Shown here piece by piece: positions 15,456-24,786 of a stretch of DNA of 64,000 nucleotides (positions are counted from its first letter, which is position 1; every line of letters begins with the position of its first letter). The stretch lies in contig CAXTBB010000021.1 in the NCBI GenBank assembly GCA_964242305.1, forward strand, positions 5,425-69,424. Reading direction: 5' to 3'. Both the position numbers and the translations under genes were made by a program. The notes beneath the pieces are model-generated. The model worked only from the letters and a program-made list of their open reading frames with translations, did not search any database and was not told the origin of the DNA. The DNA is from DATLGB01 sp964242305 (GTDB lineage: Bacteria; Actinomycetota; Thermoleophilia; Solirubrobacterales; Solirubrobacteraceae).

Positions 15456-16559
15456 TTGGCTGAACGCGGCGCCACGCCGAAGGTGCCGAAGTGGCGCCTA
15501 TGGGTTCTGCGGCGGCTGCGGTCGCTGTTCACCCCGCTGCTTCCGGACGACTACCTGGAGCTCATCAACCCGCTCTGGTCGACGCAGGAGCTGCGCGGAC
15601 GCATCGAGCGCATCAAGCGCGAGACGGATGATGCGGCGACGATCGTCATCAAGCCCGGCTGGGACTGGGAGGGCCACGAGCCGGGCCAGTACCTGCGCAT
15701 CGGCGTGGTCGTCGACGGCGTGCACCACTGGCGCGCGTACTCGCTGACCTCGGACCCCGGCCGTCCGGACGGATGCATCTCCATCACGCCGAAGCTCGTC
15801 CCCGAGGGCAAGGTCTCACCCCACTTCGTCCGCGAGGCGCACCCGGGCTCGATCGTCCGGCTCGGCGGCGTCGAGGGGGAGTTCAAGCTCCCCGACCCCC
15901 TGCCGGAGAAGTTCCTGTTCATCAGCGCGGGCAGCGGCGTCACGCCGATCATGAGCATGATCCGCGACCTGGCCCGGCGCGACGAGCTCAAGGACGTGGT
16001 CCTGCTGCACTCGGCGCGCAACGCCGACGATGTGATCTTCGGCTCCGAGCTGCGCCGGCTCGCCAAGGAGCACGGCGGCTTCAAGCTCCACGAGCAGCTC
16101 ACGGACGACATGGGCCGCATGGGCCCGGAGGATCTCGACGAGCTGTGCCCGGACTGGAGGGAGCGCGACACGTTCGCCAGCGGTCCCGGCGAGCTGCTCG
16201 ACGCCCTCGACGACCACTTCGAGGAGCACGGCGACTGCGACAAGCTCCACATGGAGCGCTTCCAGCCCGTCGCCGGCGAGGGCGACGCGGAGCAGGGCGA
16301 GGGCGGGACGATCACCTTCACGGATTCTGGCGTCGAGGCCGAGAGCGATGGCTCCAAGCCGATCCTCGCCGCCGGCGAGGACGCCGGCGCCACCCTTCCC
16401 TATGGCTGCCGCATGGGCATCTGCCACACCTGCGTCGGGAAGCTCGAGTCGGGGAAGGTACGCGACCTGCGCACTGGCAAGGTCTCCTCGGGGTCGGAAG
16501 GCGAGATGATCCGGACCTGCGTCAACGCCCCTGAAGGGCCCGTCGAAATAGCACTCTGA
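15456..16559 (+). CDS. Ferredoxin-type oxidoreductase (FAD/NAD/2Fe-2S), desaturase electron donor
   Basis: The product of about 367 residues has three modules. The FAD-binding barrel carries HEPGQYLRIGVVV and WRAYSLTS, the NAD(P) domain FISAGSGVTPIMSMIRDLA, and the C-terminal plant-type [2Fe-2S] domain GCRMGICHTCVGKLESG with the last Cys in IRTCVNAPEG. It should pass electrons from NAD(P)H to the desaturase encoded 20 bp downstream, like mycobacterial Rv3230c with DesA3. The start is uncertain: TTG 15456 and GTG 15483 are in frame, neither has a clear ribosome binding site, and no ATG fits. The N-terminal LLPDDYLELINPLWS is the family hallmark. Confidence 0.92.
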   Translation: MAERGATPKVPKWRLWVLRRLRSLFTPLLPDDYLELINPLWSTQELRGRIERIKRETDDAATIVIKPGWDWEGHEPGQYLRIGVVVDGVHHWRAYSLTSDPGRPDGCISITPKLVPEGKVSPHFVREAHPGSIVRLGGVEGEFKLPDPLPEKFLFISAGSGVTPIMSMIRDLARRDELKDVVLLHSARNADDVIFGSELRRLAKEHGGFKLHEQLTDDMGRMGPEDLDELCPDWRERDTFASGPGELLDALDDHFEEHGDCDKLHMERFQPVAGEGDAEQGEGGTITFTDSGVEAESDGSKPILAAGEDAGATLPYGCRMGICHTCVGKLESGKVRDLRTGKVSSGSEGEMIRTCVNAPEGPVEIAL

Positions 16560-16579
16560 AACGAAGTGAGGACCCCAGC

Positions 16580-17986
16580 ATGGAAACGATGATCGAAACC
16601 CCCCTGTCCCGCCTGTCGGAGGAGCAGCTCGAAGCGCTCGGCAAGGAGTTCGACGCGATCCACGACGACGTCTTCGACGAGCTCGGAGACCGTGACCGCA
16701 AGTACATCACCAGCATGATCCAGATGCACCGGCAGCTGCTCGTCGCGAGCCGCATCGTGCTGCTCGGCGCCCGCTTCAAGCCGCTGTGGGCCGTCGGCAC
16801 CGCCGGTCTGTCGCTGGCCAAGATCCTCGAGAACATGGAGATCGGCCACAACGTCATGCACGGCCAGTGGGACTGGATGAACGATCCCCAGATCTCCTCC
16901 TCGGCCTGGGACTGGGACTCCGCCTCGACGGCGGAGGCGTGGAAGCACTCCCACAACTACGTCCACCACACGTTCACCAACATCCACGGCAAGGACAAGG
17001 ATCTCGGCTACGAGATCATGCGGATCGACCCCCACCAGAAGTGGAACCCGGTCTACCTCTTCCAGCCGTTCTACAACCTGGTCCTGGCCGCGTTCTTCGA
17101 GTGGGGCGTCGCGTCCCACGACCTCGACTTCGACGCGATCAAGAAGGGCGAGAAGTCCAAGGAGCAGATCGCCCGCGAGGTCAAGGGCATGCTCGGCAAG
17201 GGCTGGCAGCAGATCCAGAAGGACTACATCGCATTCCCCGCGCTCAGCGGCCTGGCGAGCCTCGCGGTGGAGGCGATCGTTGCCTCGGGCAAGGTCGACG
17301 GCGCCCGCCCGGCGTTCGGCAAGCGGGCGAAGGCCAAGCGGGCGTTGCGCCAGGCGCGCCGGAGGGTCGACCCACGCCGGCCCTCGGGCGCACCGCAGGC
17401 GGTGCTGCGGGAGCTGGTCGGGCGGCGGGCGTTCCGCGAGCCCTACAAGGCCACGCTCAAGGCCGACTTCACGGCGAACATCGTGCGCAACGTCTGGGCC
17501 TACGCGATCATCTTCTGCGGCCACTTCCCCGACCAGACCTACACGTTCACCCAGGAGGAGACCGACAACGAGTCGCGCGGCGGCTTCTACGTCCGTCAGC
17601 TCCTCGGGGCCGCGAACATCGAGGGCAGCCCGCTCTTCCATGTCGTGTCGGGCAATCTCGGCTACCAGGTCGAGCACCACCTGTACCCGGACATGCCGAG
17701 CACGCGGTACGCCGAGATCGCCCCGCGCGTCAAGGACATCTGCGAGCGCTACGACCTGCCCTACAACACAGGTCCGTTCTTCCAGCAGATCGGCCAGGTG
17801 CAGCGCACGATCCTGCGGCTCGCCCTCCCGGGCGGCAAGCCCCGGCCCAAGCCCGGCCCCTACCGAGGCGACGACACCGAGCCTGCCGTCCAGAACAGCA
17901 GCTCAAACGGCCACGCGGGCAAGAACGGATCAGGGCCTGAGCAGCACAGCGACGGCGTGCGCGTGTCGATGCCCGACGACGACTGA
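16580..17986 (+). CDS. Membrane fatty acid desaturase (DesA3/linoleoyl-CoA desaturase-like)
   Basis: A 468-residue di-iron desaturase that introduces a double bond into acyl chains using electrons from the reductase encoded just upstream. The three histidine boxes are HNVMH (about 90-94), HSHNYVHH (about 122-129) and QVEHH (about 364-367). Hydrophobic helices surround the boxes. Residues about 235-287 form an Arg/Lys/Ala-rich insertion (GKRAKAKRALRQARRRVDP) between helices that is not part of the usual core. The C-terminal 50 residues are polar and disordered. The clear upstream TetR operator suggests regulation by fatty-acid status. Confidence 0.93.
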   Translation: METMIETPLSRLSEEQLEALGKEFDAIHDDVFDELGDRDRKYITSMIQMHRQLLVASRIVLLGARFKPLWAVGTAGLSLAKILENMEIGHNVMHGQWDWMNDPQISSSAWDWDSASTAEAWKHSHNYVHHTFTNIHGKDKDLGYEIMRIDPHQKWNPVYLFQPFYNLVLAAFFEWGVASHDLDFDAIKKGEKSKEQIAREVKGMLGKGWQQIQKDYIAFPALSGLASLAVEAIVASGKVDGARPAFGKRAKAKRALRQARRRVDPRRPSGAPQAVLRELVGRRAFREPYKATLKADFTANIVRNVWAYAIIFCGHFPDQTYTFTQEETDNESRGGFYVRQLLGAANIEGSPLFHVVSGNLGYQVEHHLYPDMPSTRYAEIAPRVKDICERYDLPYNTGPFFQQIGQVQRTILRLALPGGKPRPKPGPYRGDDTEPAVQNSSSNGHAGKNGSGPEQHSDGVRVSMPDDD

Positions 17987-17990
17987 CCGC

Positions 17991-18776
17991 TCAGAGCCCG
18001 GTTTCGGCCCGGCGCAGGGACCGGAGCGCGAAGACGGCGCCGAGCACGAGGGCGGCGGCGCAGACGGCGAAGGCGAGCGCGGGACGGGCGGGGACGCCGG
18101 AGATGAAGCCGCGGCCCGCCTGCAGCAGCGCCGTCGCCGGGTTGATGGAGGCGATCGTGTGGATCCAGCCGGTGAGCAGGTTGAGCGGGAGGTAGACCGG
18201 CGCCAGGAAGAGGATGATGAACACGGGGGTCCGCAGCGCCGGCGCGGCCTGGACGGACTTGGTGCGGATGAAGGCGCCGGCGGCGAAGAGGGTCACGAAC
18301 ATGGCGATCAGCAGGCCGAGCCCGTAGAGGCCGACGAGGTCGAGGCCCCCGCCGTCGATGTCCATCCCGCCGATCAGCGCGGCGACGGTGACGAGCGTGG
18401 CGTTGAAGCCGAAGCGGACGCAGGCGGCGAGCGCGTAGCCGAGCAGGATGCCGGTGCGGTCGGCGGCGGCCAGGAAGATGCGCTTGGAGAAGCCGCTCTC
18501 GAAGTCGGCGGCGATCCCGATCGACCCGAAGAAGCCGCCGAAGGCCGCCGACTGGATCAGGATGAAGACGAACTGGAAGGCCGTGTAGCCGCTGGGGAAG
18601 TTGAAGCCCGGGACCGTCCCGACCGCCGACAGGCCGCCCGCGAACGAGACCAGGAAGATGAGCGGGAAGAGGATCGACGGCAGCAGCAGCGCCGGGTTCT
18701 TGAAGGCGGCGCGCACGGAGCGCTTGGCCACCGCCATCGCGACCTCGAGGGTGGAGGCGCGGGTGCGCGGGGTCAT
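17991..18776 (-). CDS. ABC-2 type exporter permease (second subunit)
   Basis: A 261-residue permease with about six transmembrane segments. NPALLLPSILFPLIFLVSFA near the N-terminus is the usual opening of DrrB-type ABC-2 permeases, and SINPATALLQAGRGFISG is the conserved C-terminal loop. The ATG at 18776 overlaps the TGA of the upstream paralogous permease (ATGA), and the ATP-binding gene lies further upstream, so the three form one exporter. It ends 4 bp after the convergent desaturase gene. Confidence 0.92.
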   Translation of the reverse strand: MTPRTRASTLEVAMAVAKRSVRAAFKNPALLLPSILFPLIFLVSFAGGLSAVGTVPGFNFPSGYTAFQFVFILIQSAAFGGFFGSIGIAADFESGFSKRIFLAAADRTGILLGYALAACVRFGFNATLVTVAALIGGMDIDGGGLDLVGLYGLGLLIAMFVTLFAAGAFIRTKSVQAAPALRTPVFIILFLAPVYLPLNLLTGWIHTIASINPATALLQAGRGFISGVPARPALAFAVCAAALVLGAVFALRSLRRAETGL

Positions 18777-19537
18777 GTCCGCGCCAGCCTCGAGCGCAGC
18801 GCGCGCGACGCGCCGAACAGCGACAGCGCGGCGATCGCCCCCGCTGCCAGGAACCCCTTCCACAGGGCGGTGCCGTCCCAGCCCGTGATGATCAGCGAGC
18901 GGATGCCCTCGACCATGTAGCTGACCGGGTTCCACGTCGCCACCGTGCGGAACCAGTCCGTCTGGATGAGTGGCCGCGGCAGGTTCAGCGAGGACAGGAA
19001 GAAGGTCACGAACAGCAGCGGGAAGAGGCCCTGAACCGCCTCGGCCGACCCCGTCTGCGCGGCCATCAGCGCGCCGATCCCCGCGAAGCCGACGGAGACC
19101 AGCAGCGCCAGCGCGAGCAGGACGAGCACCCCGGCGGGACCGGCCTGGAAGGAGACGCCCGCGACCAGCCCGACGATCACGAACGTCACCGACCCGATCA
19201 CCGCCACCGTCAGCGCGCCCGTGAGCTCGCCGGCGAGGATCGCCACCCGCCGCAGCGGCGTCAGCTGCAAGCGGTTGATGAAGCCGGTCTCGATGTCGGT
19301 GGCCAGCTCGGTGCCCGCCGTGGTCGCGCTGAACAGGCCTGCCTGCAGGAAGCAGACCGTGAGGGCGAAGTCGAGGTAGGAGTCGGTCGGGAAGCCGGGG
19401 ATCTTCGTCGCCCCCGACAGCCCGGCCGAGTTGAGCGCGAGCAGCATCAGCGGGAACAGGACGGTGGGGACGACGAGCGCCGGCTGGCGGAACGTGCGCC
19501 GCACCGATCGCCGCGCGATGAAGCCGAGGTCACGCAT
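18773..19537 (-). CDS. ABC-2 type exporter permease (first subunit)
   Basis: A 254-residue DrrB-like permease, paralogous to the downstream subunit. It shows QPALVVPTVLFPLMLLALNS at the N-terminus, then four further hydrophobic segments, and the loop TWNPVSYMVEGIRSLI that matches the family signature. The ATG at 19537 overlaps the ATP-binding gene end by 8 bp. Two different permeases in tandem suggest a heterodimeric membrane channel. Substrate unknown; lipids or hydrophobic drugs are typical for the family. Confidence 0.92.
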   Translation of the reverse strand: MRDLGFIARRSVRRTFRQPALVVPTVLFPLMLLALNSAGLSGATKIPGFPTDSYLDFALTVCFLQAGLFSATTAGTELATDIETGFINRLQLTPLRRVAILAGELTGALTVAVIGSVTFVIVGLVAGVSFQAGPAGVLVLLALALLVSVGFAGIGALMAAQTGSAEAVQGLFPLLFVTFFLSSLNLPRPLIQTDWFRTVATWNPVSYMVEGIRSLIITGWDGTALWKGFLAAGAIAALSLFGASRALRSRLART

Positions 19538-20504
19538 CCTCGGCCTCGGCCTCCCCCTCCAGCGAACGCCCCGTCTCGGCCAGGAAGACGTCGTCCAGCG
19601 ACGGCTCGTGCAGCGCGAGGTTGGCCACGCGGATGCCCTCGGCGTCGAGCGCGCGCACGACCTCGGCGAGCTGCGTGGAGCCGCCCTCGAGCTGCACCGC
19701 GGCGCCGTTGGAGGCGCCGGCGCCCGGCTCGCCGAAGCGCCCCAGCACCGCGGCGAGGCGATCCCGGTCCCCCGGGTCCACCGGCACGACCTCCACCGAC
19801 GCCCGGCCGACGTCGGCCTTCAGCTGCTCCGGCGTCCCCTCGGCCACGATCTTGCCGTGGTCGATGATGCCGACCCGGTCGGCGAGCACGTCCGCCTCCT
19901 CCAGGTACTGCGTGGTCAGGAAGACGGTGACGCCCTCGTCGCGGGCCAGGCGCGAGACCTCGTCCCACAGCGACGTGCGCGACTGGATGTCGAGGCCCGT
20001 GGTCGGCTCGTCGAGGAACAGGATCGACGGGTGGTGGACGAGCGCGAGCGCGAGGTCGAGGCGCCGGCGCATCCCGCCCGAGTAGCCGCCCACCTTGCGG
20101 TCGGCCGCGTCCTCGAGGCCCACGCGCGCGAGCAGCTCGTCCGCGCGCGTGGCGCGCTCCACCTTCGGCATCCCGTGCAGCCCGGCCTGCAGGTCGAAGT
20201 GCTCGCGGCCGGTGAGGAAGTTGTCCAGCGCCGCCTCCTGCAGCGCGGCGCCGATGCGCTGGCGCACCTCGGGTCCTTGCGTGGCGACGTCGAACCCGGC
20301 CACGGACGCGCGCCCCGCGGTCGGCGGCAGCAGCGTCGTGAGCATCAGCACGGTGGTCGACTTGCCGGCGCCGTTGGGCCCCAGGAAGCCGTAGATCTCC
20401 CCGGGCGCCACCTTCAGGTCGATGCCGTCGACGGCCTTGATGGCGCCCTTGAACTCCCGAACCAGCCCCTCGACCTCGATGCCGCGCGGTTCATCTGCTG
20501 CCAT
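19530..20504 (-). CDS. DrrA-type ABC exporter ATP-binding protein
   Basis: A 324-residue ATPase with Walker A FLGPNGAGKSTT (about 41-52), Q-loop region ALQEAALDNFLTGREHF, signature YSGGMRRRLDLA, Walker B ILFLDEPTTGLD, and switch His replaced by Gln in FLTTQYLEEA. That Gln is normal for DrrA relatives. The C-terminal extension (about 240-324; SLDDVFLAETGR) is the DrrA-type regulatory tail that docks the permease. It is the first gene of the exporter operon. Confidence 0.94.
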   Translation of the reverse strand: MAADEPRGIEVEGLVREFKGAIKAVDGIDLKVAPGEIYGFLGPNGAGKSTTVLMLTTLLPPTAGRASVAGFDVATQGPEVRQRIGAALQEAALDNFLTGREHFDLQAGLHGMPKVERATRADELLARVGLEDAADRKVGGYSGGMRRRLDLALALVHHPSILFLDEPTTGLDIQSRTSLWDEVSRLARDEGVTVFLTTQYLEEADVLADRVGIIDHGKIVAEGTPEQLKADVGRASVEVVPVDPGDRDRLAAVLGRFGEPGAGASNGAAVQLEGGSTQLAEVVRALDAEGIRVANLALHEPSLDDVFLAETGRSLEGEAEAEDA

Positions 20505-20534
20505 GGCCGGCAGCCTGTCAGATGCGCCTGACGA

Positions 20535-20993
20535 TCAGCGACCGAAGCGGGAGACGAACGCCTCGGCGGCGGCCGGGATCCCCTCGATGCGCGACCGCAC
20601 GTCGGCGAGGCCGGCGCGCAGCTCGGCGTCGCCCACCTCGACCGGCGACAGCGAGTCCTGCAGCTCGGTGAGGATGGACTCAGCCAGGAAGACCGCCTCG
20701 GTGGCGTCCTCCACGAAGCCCTTGACCCCGCGCGACGGCGGACCCTCCGGACGGGACGAGACCGGCGGCACGGTGATGCCCGTCCGCTCCGCGAAGCTCG
20801 TGGCCGTCTTCTTGGCGCGCCCGTAGGCGAGCTGGACCGGGCGGAACAGCGCCTCCTCCAGACGGTCGCCGGAATCCTCGTCGAGCGCCTCGTAGGCGGC
20901 GCCCAGCGCGGCCACGGCGGTCCCCAGCTCACCCGCCGCGTCGGCGACGGAGTCGGCCAGTTCCTGGCGGGCTTCGGAGGTCACGTAGGCCAT
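20535..20993 (-). CDS. Hypothetical helical protein
   Basis: A 152-residue soluble protein of unknown family. It begins MAYVTSEARQELADSVADAA and is predicted mostly helical, with a central Pro-rich break (ITVPPVSSRPEGPPSRGV) that splits two four-helix-like halves. No membrane segment or catalytic motif is visible. It lies 30 bp upstream of the exporter operon in the same direction, so it may be its first gene. The composition and the AYGRAKKTATSF segment fit a small structural or regulatory protein. Confidence 0.7.
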   Translation of the reverse strand: MAYVTSEARQELADSVADAAGELGTAVAALGAAYEALDEDSGDRLEEALFRPVQLAYGRAKKTATSFAERTGITVPPVSSRPEGPPSRGVKGFVEDATEAVFLAESILTELQDSLSPVEVGDAELRAGLADVRSRIEGIPAAAEAFVSRFGR

Positions 20994-21004
20994 CGGAACC
21001 GAGG

Positions 21005-22852
21005 CTAGGACTCGGCGAGCACGACCAGCCGGTCGCCGGCCACGGGCCGGAACGTGTCCGACTTGCGCGGGTTGACGAGCACCCGGTCGGGCTCGGCCGC
21101 GCGCCGGTAGCCGAGCGCCGTCTCCCCCCGCCGCGAGGCCGCCGCCACCAGCGTCGCGAACGTCACCTCGGCCGCGCCGGCGACGTAGGAGGTCGCCTCG
21201 CGCAGGTAGACCTCGGCGCCCTCGGCCGAGAACAGCTCGCCGAACACCGCGGCCAGGTGCGGGTTCTCGGAGATCTGGGTGATCAGCAGCGAGATCAGCT
21301 GGTCGGACACGATGACGTCGTCGACCTTGGTCACCTGCGCGAGCTCGCGGTTGCGGTCGTCGAGCATCTCCGAGACGATCGGGACGCGCAGGCCGGCGCG
21401 CTCGGCGATGTCGCGCAGGTGCAGCAGGGCGATCAGCGTGCGGGCGTCGGCGCGCTGCGGGTCGAGGTCGTCCGACGGCGACATCACGATCGCATGGTGG
21501 AAGCGGCCCAGGTCGAGCGCCTCCAGCGCCGAGCGCTCCGTCGTCGAGGCGCGCCGCGTCTCCACCGTCGGTCGCGAGAGCCCGTCCAGCGGCGGGACCT
21601 CGTGGTCGGCGACCACCAGCACGGAGGAGCCGGGCGCGACGTACTCGTTGAGCTCGCGCAGCACCGTCGGCACGCGGTGGTTGAAGCCGAGGATCAGCGA
21701 GTGCTGCGGGCCCTCCGCGGGAGACGACCCCTCCATCGCCGCGGCCGCGTCGACGGCTGCCGTCGACGCGGCCGCGGCGGCCAGCGCGGCGTCGTCCTCG
21801 GCGATGGCGATCACCTGCGTCCCCTCGGGGAGGACGAACCCGGGCGGCGGGTTGAGCTGCGACTCGCCGTCCACGTGCACGCCGATGACCGCGCAGTCCT
21901 CGTAGGCCAGCAGCGCGTTCGCGTAGGTGCCGCCGATCAGCGCGGGATCGGAGCGGAAGTAGATCTCCTCCCCCGCGAAGTCGAGCAGCTCCGTGTAGAC
22001 GGCCGCGGCGCCCGACTGCCGGGCGGTCTGCACGATGATGCGCGCCACCGTCTCGCTCTTGTCGATCAGCGTCGCCTCGTCGCCGCCGACCAGGCGCGCC
22101 GCCTCGAGGTTCCGGGCGTCGGCGATCTCGGCGACGATGTGGTAGGCCGCCGCGCGCCGGCCCGGCCCGCGCACCAGCGCCAGGATCGTCTTGATGACGC
22201 TCGCGTCCGGCTCGTCCTCCGACGGCGACAGGACGACGATCGCCCGTGCCTCCTGCGGTGCGACGATGGACAGGTCACGCAGGTCGATCGGGCTGCCCGT
22301 GCGGCAGACGACGCGCAGCCCGTGCAGGTCGGGGACCTTGTCGCGGATCGCGTCCTCCATCTCCACCTTGTCCTGGTCGGCGAGGATGACGACGACCGGG
22401 TCGCGCGCGCTCTCGTTGGCCAGTGCCAGCTCCCCCAGCACCGTGAAGACCGTGTTCGACCAGCCCAGGATCAGCGTGTGCCCGCTCTCCAGCACCGCCG
22501 AGCGCCCCTTGCGCAGCTCCTGCAGGCGCTGGTCGACGCTCGTGGCCAGGATGCCGATGAAGGCGCTGAAGATCACGATGCCGCCGAAGGTGAGCACGAG
22601 CTGGAGCGCGATGAACCCGGGGCTCGACGTGTCGTCCCCGGCTACCGTCCCCGCGTCGATGACGTGCAGAAGGGCGTTGTAGAGCGCATGGACCAGGTTC
22701 TTCGTCGGGCCGAGGCTCAGCAGCAGGACCAGCACGCCGAACAGCGCGGCCAGCGCCACGACGGTCAAGCCCAGGTAGCCGATGAGCGCTGACGGACCCC
22801 GGGCCATCGACGTGTCGAAGCGGTACCGGACCCGGTCGCGGAGGCTCGCCAT
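21005..22852 (-). CDS. CASTOR/POLLUX-like ion channel with RCK domains
   Basis: A 615-residue membrane protein. RYRFDTSMARGPSALIGYLG at the N-terminus is the hallmark of CASTOR/POLLUX (DMI1)-related channels. It is followed by one transmembrane helix, a pore-like loop (LLHVIDAGTVAGD) and a second helix (ALQLVLTFGGIVIFSAFIG). The rest holds two RCK/TrkA-N-type modules, each with a Rossmann-like strand: HTLILGWSNTVFTVLGEL and HSLILGFNHRVPTVLREL. These gate plant nuclear-envelope K+/Ca2+ channels; bacterial members are uncharacterised. ATG 22852 is chosen to include the RYRFD segment. It is divergent from the sulfatase. Confidence 0.9.
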   Translation of the reverse strand: MASLRDRVRYRFDTSMARGPSALIGYLGLTVVALAALFGVLVLLLSLGPTKNLVHALYNALLHVIDAGTVAGDDTSSPGFIALQLVLTFGGIVIFSAFIGILATSVDQRLQELRKGRSAVLESGHTLILGWSNTVFTVLGELALANESARDPVVVILADQDKVEMEDAIRDKVPDLHGLRVVCRTGSPIDLRDLSIVAPQEARAIVVLSPSEDEPDASVIKTILALVRGPGRRAAAYHIVAEIADARNLEAARLVGGDEATLIDKSETVARIIVQTARQSGAAAVYTELLDFAGEEIYFRSDPALIGGTYANALLAYEDCAVIGVHVDGESQLNPPPGFVLPEGTQVIAIAEDDAALAAAAASTAAVDAAAAMEGSSPAEGPQHSLILGFNHRVPTVLRELNEYVAPGSSVLVVADHEVPPLDGLSRPTVETRRASTTERSALEALDLGRFHHAIVMSPSDDLDPQRADARTLIALLHLRDIAERAGLRVPIVSEMLDDRNRELAQVTKVDDVIVSDQLISLLITQISENPHLAAVFGELFSAEGAEVYLREATSYVAGAAEVTFATLVAAASRRGETALGYRRAAEPDRVLVNPRKSDTFRPVAGDRLVVLAES

Positions 22853-22865
22853 CGCGCGCAACCTT

Positions 22866-24338
22866 ATGGTCCTGGCGGTCCTGCTGGCGGGCTGCGGGAC
22901 CGACCGGCCGGCGGCGAACGCCGCGCCGCGGGACCGTCCCAACGTGGTCTTCGTGCTGACCGACGACCTCACGGGCGACCTGATCCAGTACATGCCCAAC
23001 GTGCAGCGCCTGCAGGCGCAGGGGACGACGTTCGACAACTACATCGTCAGCGCGTCGCTGTGCTGCCCGAGCCGGGCCAGCATCCTCACCGGCGCGCTGC
23101 CGCACAACACCGGTGTCCGCACCAACATCTTCCCCCACGGCGGGCTGTTCGCCTACCGTGCGCACCACAATTCACGGCGCACCTGGGCCCGGCGGCTCAA
23201 GCGCAACGGGTACCGCACCGGGCTGTTCGGCAAGTATCTCAACGGCTATCCGGCGGACATCGGCGGGATCCCGCCGGGGTGGACGGACTGGGCGGCCACC
23301 AACAAGGGCTACTTCGGCTTCGACTACACGCTCAACGTCGACGGGGTGCCGACGTCCTTCGGCGACGCGCCGTCGGACTACATGACCGACGTGATCGCCA
23401 TGTACGGCCTCGACGCCATCGACCAAGCCGCGACCGAGGGACGGCCGTTCGTCTTCGAGCTGGCGCCCTTCACGCCGCACCGGCCCGCGGTGCCGGCGCC
23501 GCAGGACGCCGACGCCTTCCCGGGCCTGGGGACGCCGCGACCGGCGTCCTTCAACCGGCAGCTCATCGACGCACCGCCGTGGCTGGCCAACCGCGCTGAG
23601 CGCCCGCCGAGGGTGATCGCCCACATGGACGCCCTGTACCGGCGCCGCGCCCAGTCCGTCCTCGCCATCGACGCGATGCTCGGCCGGCTGATCGATCGCC
23701 TGGGGGACATCGGCGAGCTCGACAACACCTACGTGATCTTCAGCTCCGACAACGGATACCACATCGGCGAGCACCGGCTGCTGGCCGGCAAGCTGACCGC
23801 CTTCGACACCGACATCCGGGTGCCGCTGATCGTCCGCGGCCCCGGCGTCCCGGCCGGGCGGCACGTCGCCGCGCTGGTGCAGAACACCGACCTGGCCCCG
23901 ACCTTCGAGGCGCTGGCCGGGCTGCCGCCGCGCGCGAACGTCGACGGCCGCAGCCTGGTGCCGATCCTCCACGGGGCCCGCGCCCCCGCCGACTGGCGGC
24001 AGGGGGCACTGGTCGAGCACCGCCACACGCCCGGGTCGCACGGGGACCCCGACGCCCAGACGCCGGCCAGCGGGGACCCGCCTTCTTACGAGGCGCTGCG
24101 CGGCCCCCACTTCATCTACGTCGAGTACCGGGACGGGGAACGCGAGTACTACGACCTGCGCGCCGACCCCGAGCAGCTGCACAACGTCTACCGCTACCTG
24201 CGCCCGGAGCGGCGGGCGTCCCTTTCAACGCGCCTGGCCCGCCTGGTCAGCTGCCGGGGTGCGGAACAATGCGCGACAGCACCTGCGTCGCCAGCAGTTG
24301 GAGCTGGACGGGATCCGCGGCCCCGTTCGCGGCGTTGA
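22866..24338 (+). CDS. Sulfatase (formylglycine-dependent arylsulfatase family), exported lipoprotein
   Basis: The product of about 490 residues shows the alkaline-phosphatase-fold sulfatase core: NVVFVLTDDLTGD with the metal-binding Asp pair, LCCPSRASILTG with the C-x-P-x-R formylglycine site (Cys at about residue 66), FGKYLNGY, and FSSDNGYHIGEHRL. The first residues MVLAVLLAGCG look like the end of a lipoprotein signal, with Cys after LAG. The signal would be very short from ATG 22866. A GTG at 22812 gives a longer basic n-region but would overlap the divergent channel gene. The 3' end overlaps the FMN-reductase gene by 92 bp. Confidence 0.9.
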   Translation: MVLAVLLAGCGTDRPAANAAPRDRPNVVFVLTDDLTGDLIQYMPNVQRLQAQGTTFDNYIVSASLCCPSRASILTGALPHNTGVRTNIFPHGGLFAYRAHHNSRRTWARRLKRNGYRTGLFGKYLNGYPADIGGIPPGWTDWAATNKGYFGFDYTLNVDGVPTSFGDAPSDYMTDVIAMYGLDAIDQAATEGRPFVFELAPFTPHRPAVPAPQDADAFPGLGTPRPASFNRQLIDAPPWLANRAERPPRVIAHMDALYRRRAQSVLAIDAMLGRLIDRLGDIGELDNTYVIFSSDNGYHIGEHRLLAGKLTAFDTDIRVPLIVRGPGVPAGRHVAALVQNTDLAPTFEALAGLPPRANVDGRSLVPILHGARAPADWRQGALVEHRHTPGSHGDPDAQTPASGDPPSYEALRGPHFIYVEYRDGEREYYDLRADPEQLHNVYRYLRPERRASLSTRLARLVSCRGAEQCATAPASPAVGAGRDPRPRSRR

Positions 24339-24786
24339 CCGTCACGCCCAGCGGCGTCGGCCACCCGCGCAGGGCGTGCACGATCGAGCGCAGGGAGCTG
24401 AGCGTCGTGGCGGTGGCCTGCCAGCCGTCGGCGACCACGATCAGCCCGACGGGCCGGCCGTCGAAGTACGGGCGCGCGTCCGTGCGCAGCTCCTCGACCC
24501 AGTCGATGGCGTTCTTGACCAGGCCGGAGACGCCGCCGTGGTATCCAGGCGAGCAGACGACGATGCCGTCGGCGCGGCGGATCGCGTCGAGAAACCGGCC
24601 CACCCGCCCCGCGCGCTCGTCGGTCTCGAGCATCCCGGATCCGTAGATGGGGAAGGCGAGGTCCTCGGCGGCGAACAGCTGCGTCTCCGCGCCGCGCGCG
24701 GCGCAGGCGTCGAGGGCCGAGCGCAGCGCCCGCTCCGACGAGGAGCCGGGACGCGTCGTGCCCCCGAGCCCGACGACGAATGTCAC
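24247..24786 (-). CDS. NADPH-dependent FMN reductase (flavodoxin fold)
   Basis: A 179-residue flavodoxin-like reductase. GGTTRPGSSSERALRSAL is the FMN phosphate-binding loop of the SsuE/ArsH group, and CSPGYHGGVSGLVKNAIDWV is the second FMN contact. It reduces FMN or quinones with NAD(P)H, often feeding monooxygenases. The GTG at 24786 overlaps the TGA of the pyrophosphatase gene (GTGA), so it is translated after it. The convergent sulfatase overlaps its 3' part. Confidence 0.88.
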   Translation of the reverse strand: MTFVVGLGGTTRPGSSSERALRSALDACAARGAETQLFAAEDLAFPIYGSGMLETDERAGRVGRFLDAIRRADGIVVCSPGYHGGVSGLVKNAIDWVEELRTDARPYFDGRPVGLIVVADGWQATATTLSSLRSIVHALRGWPTPLGVTVNAANGAADPVQLQLLATQVLSRIVPHPGS

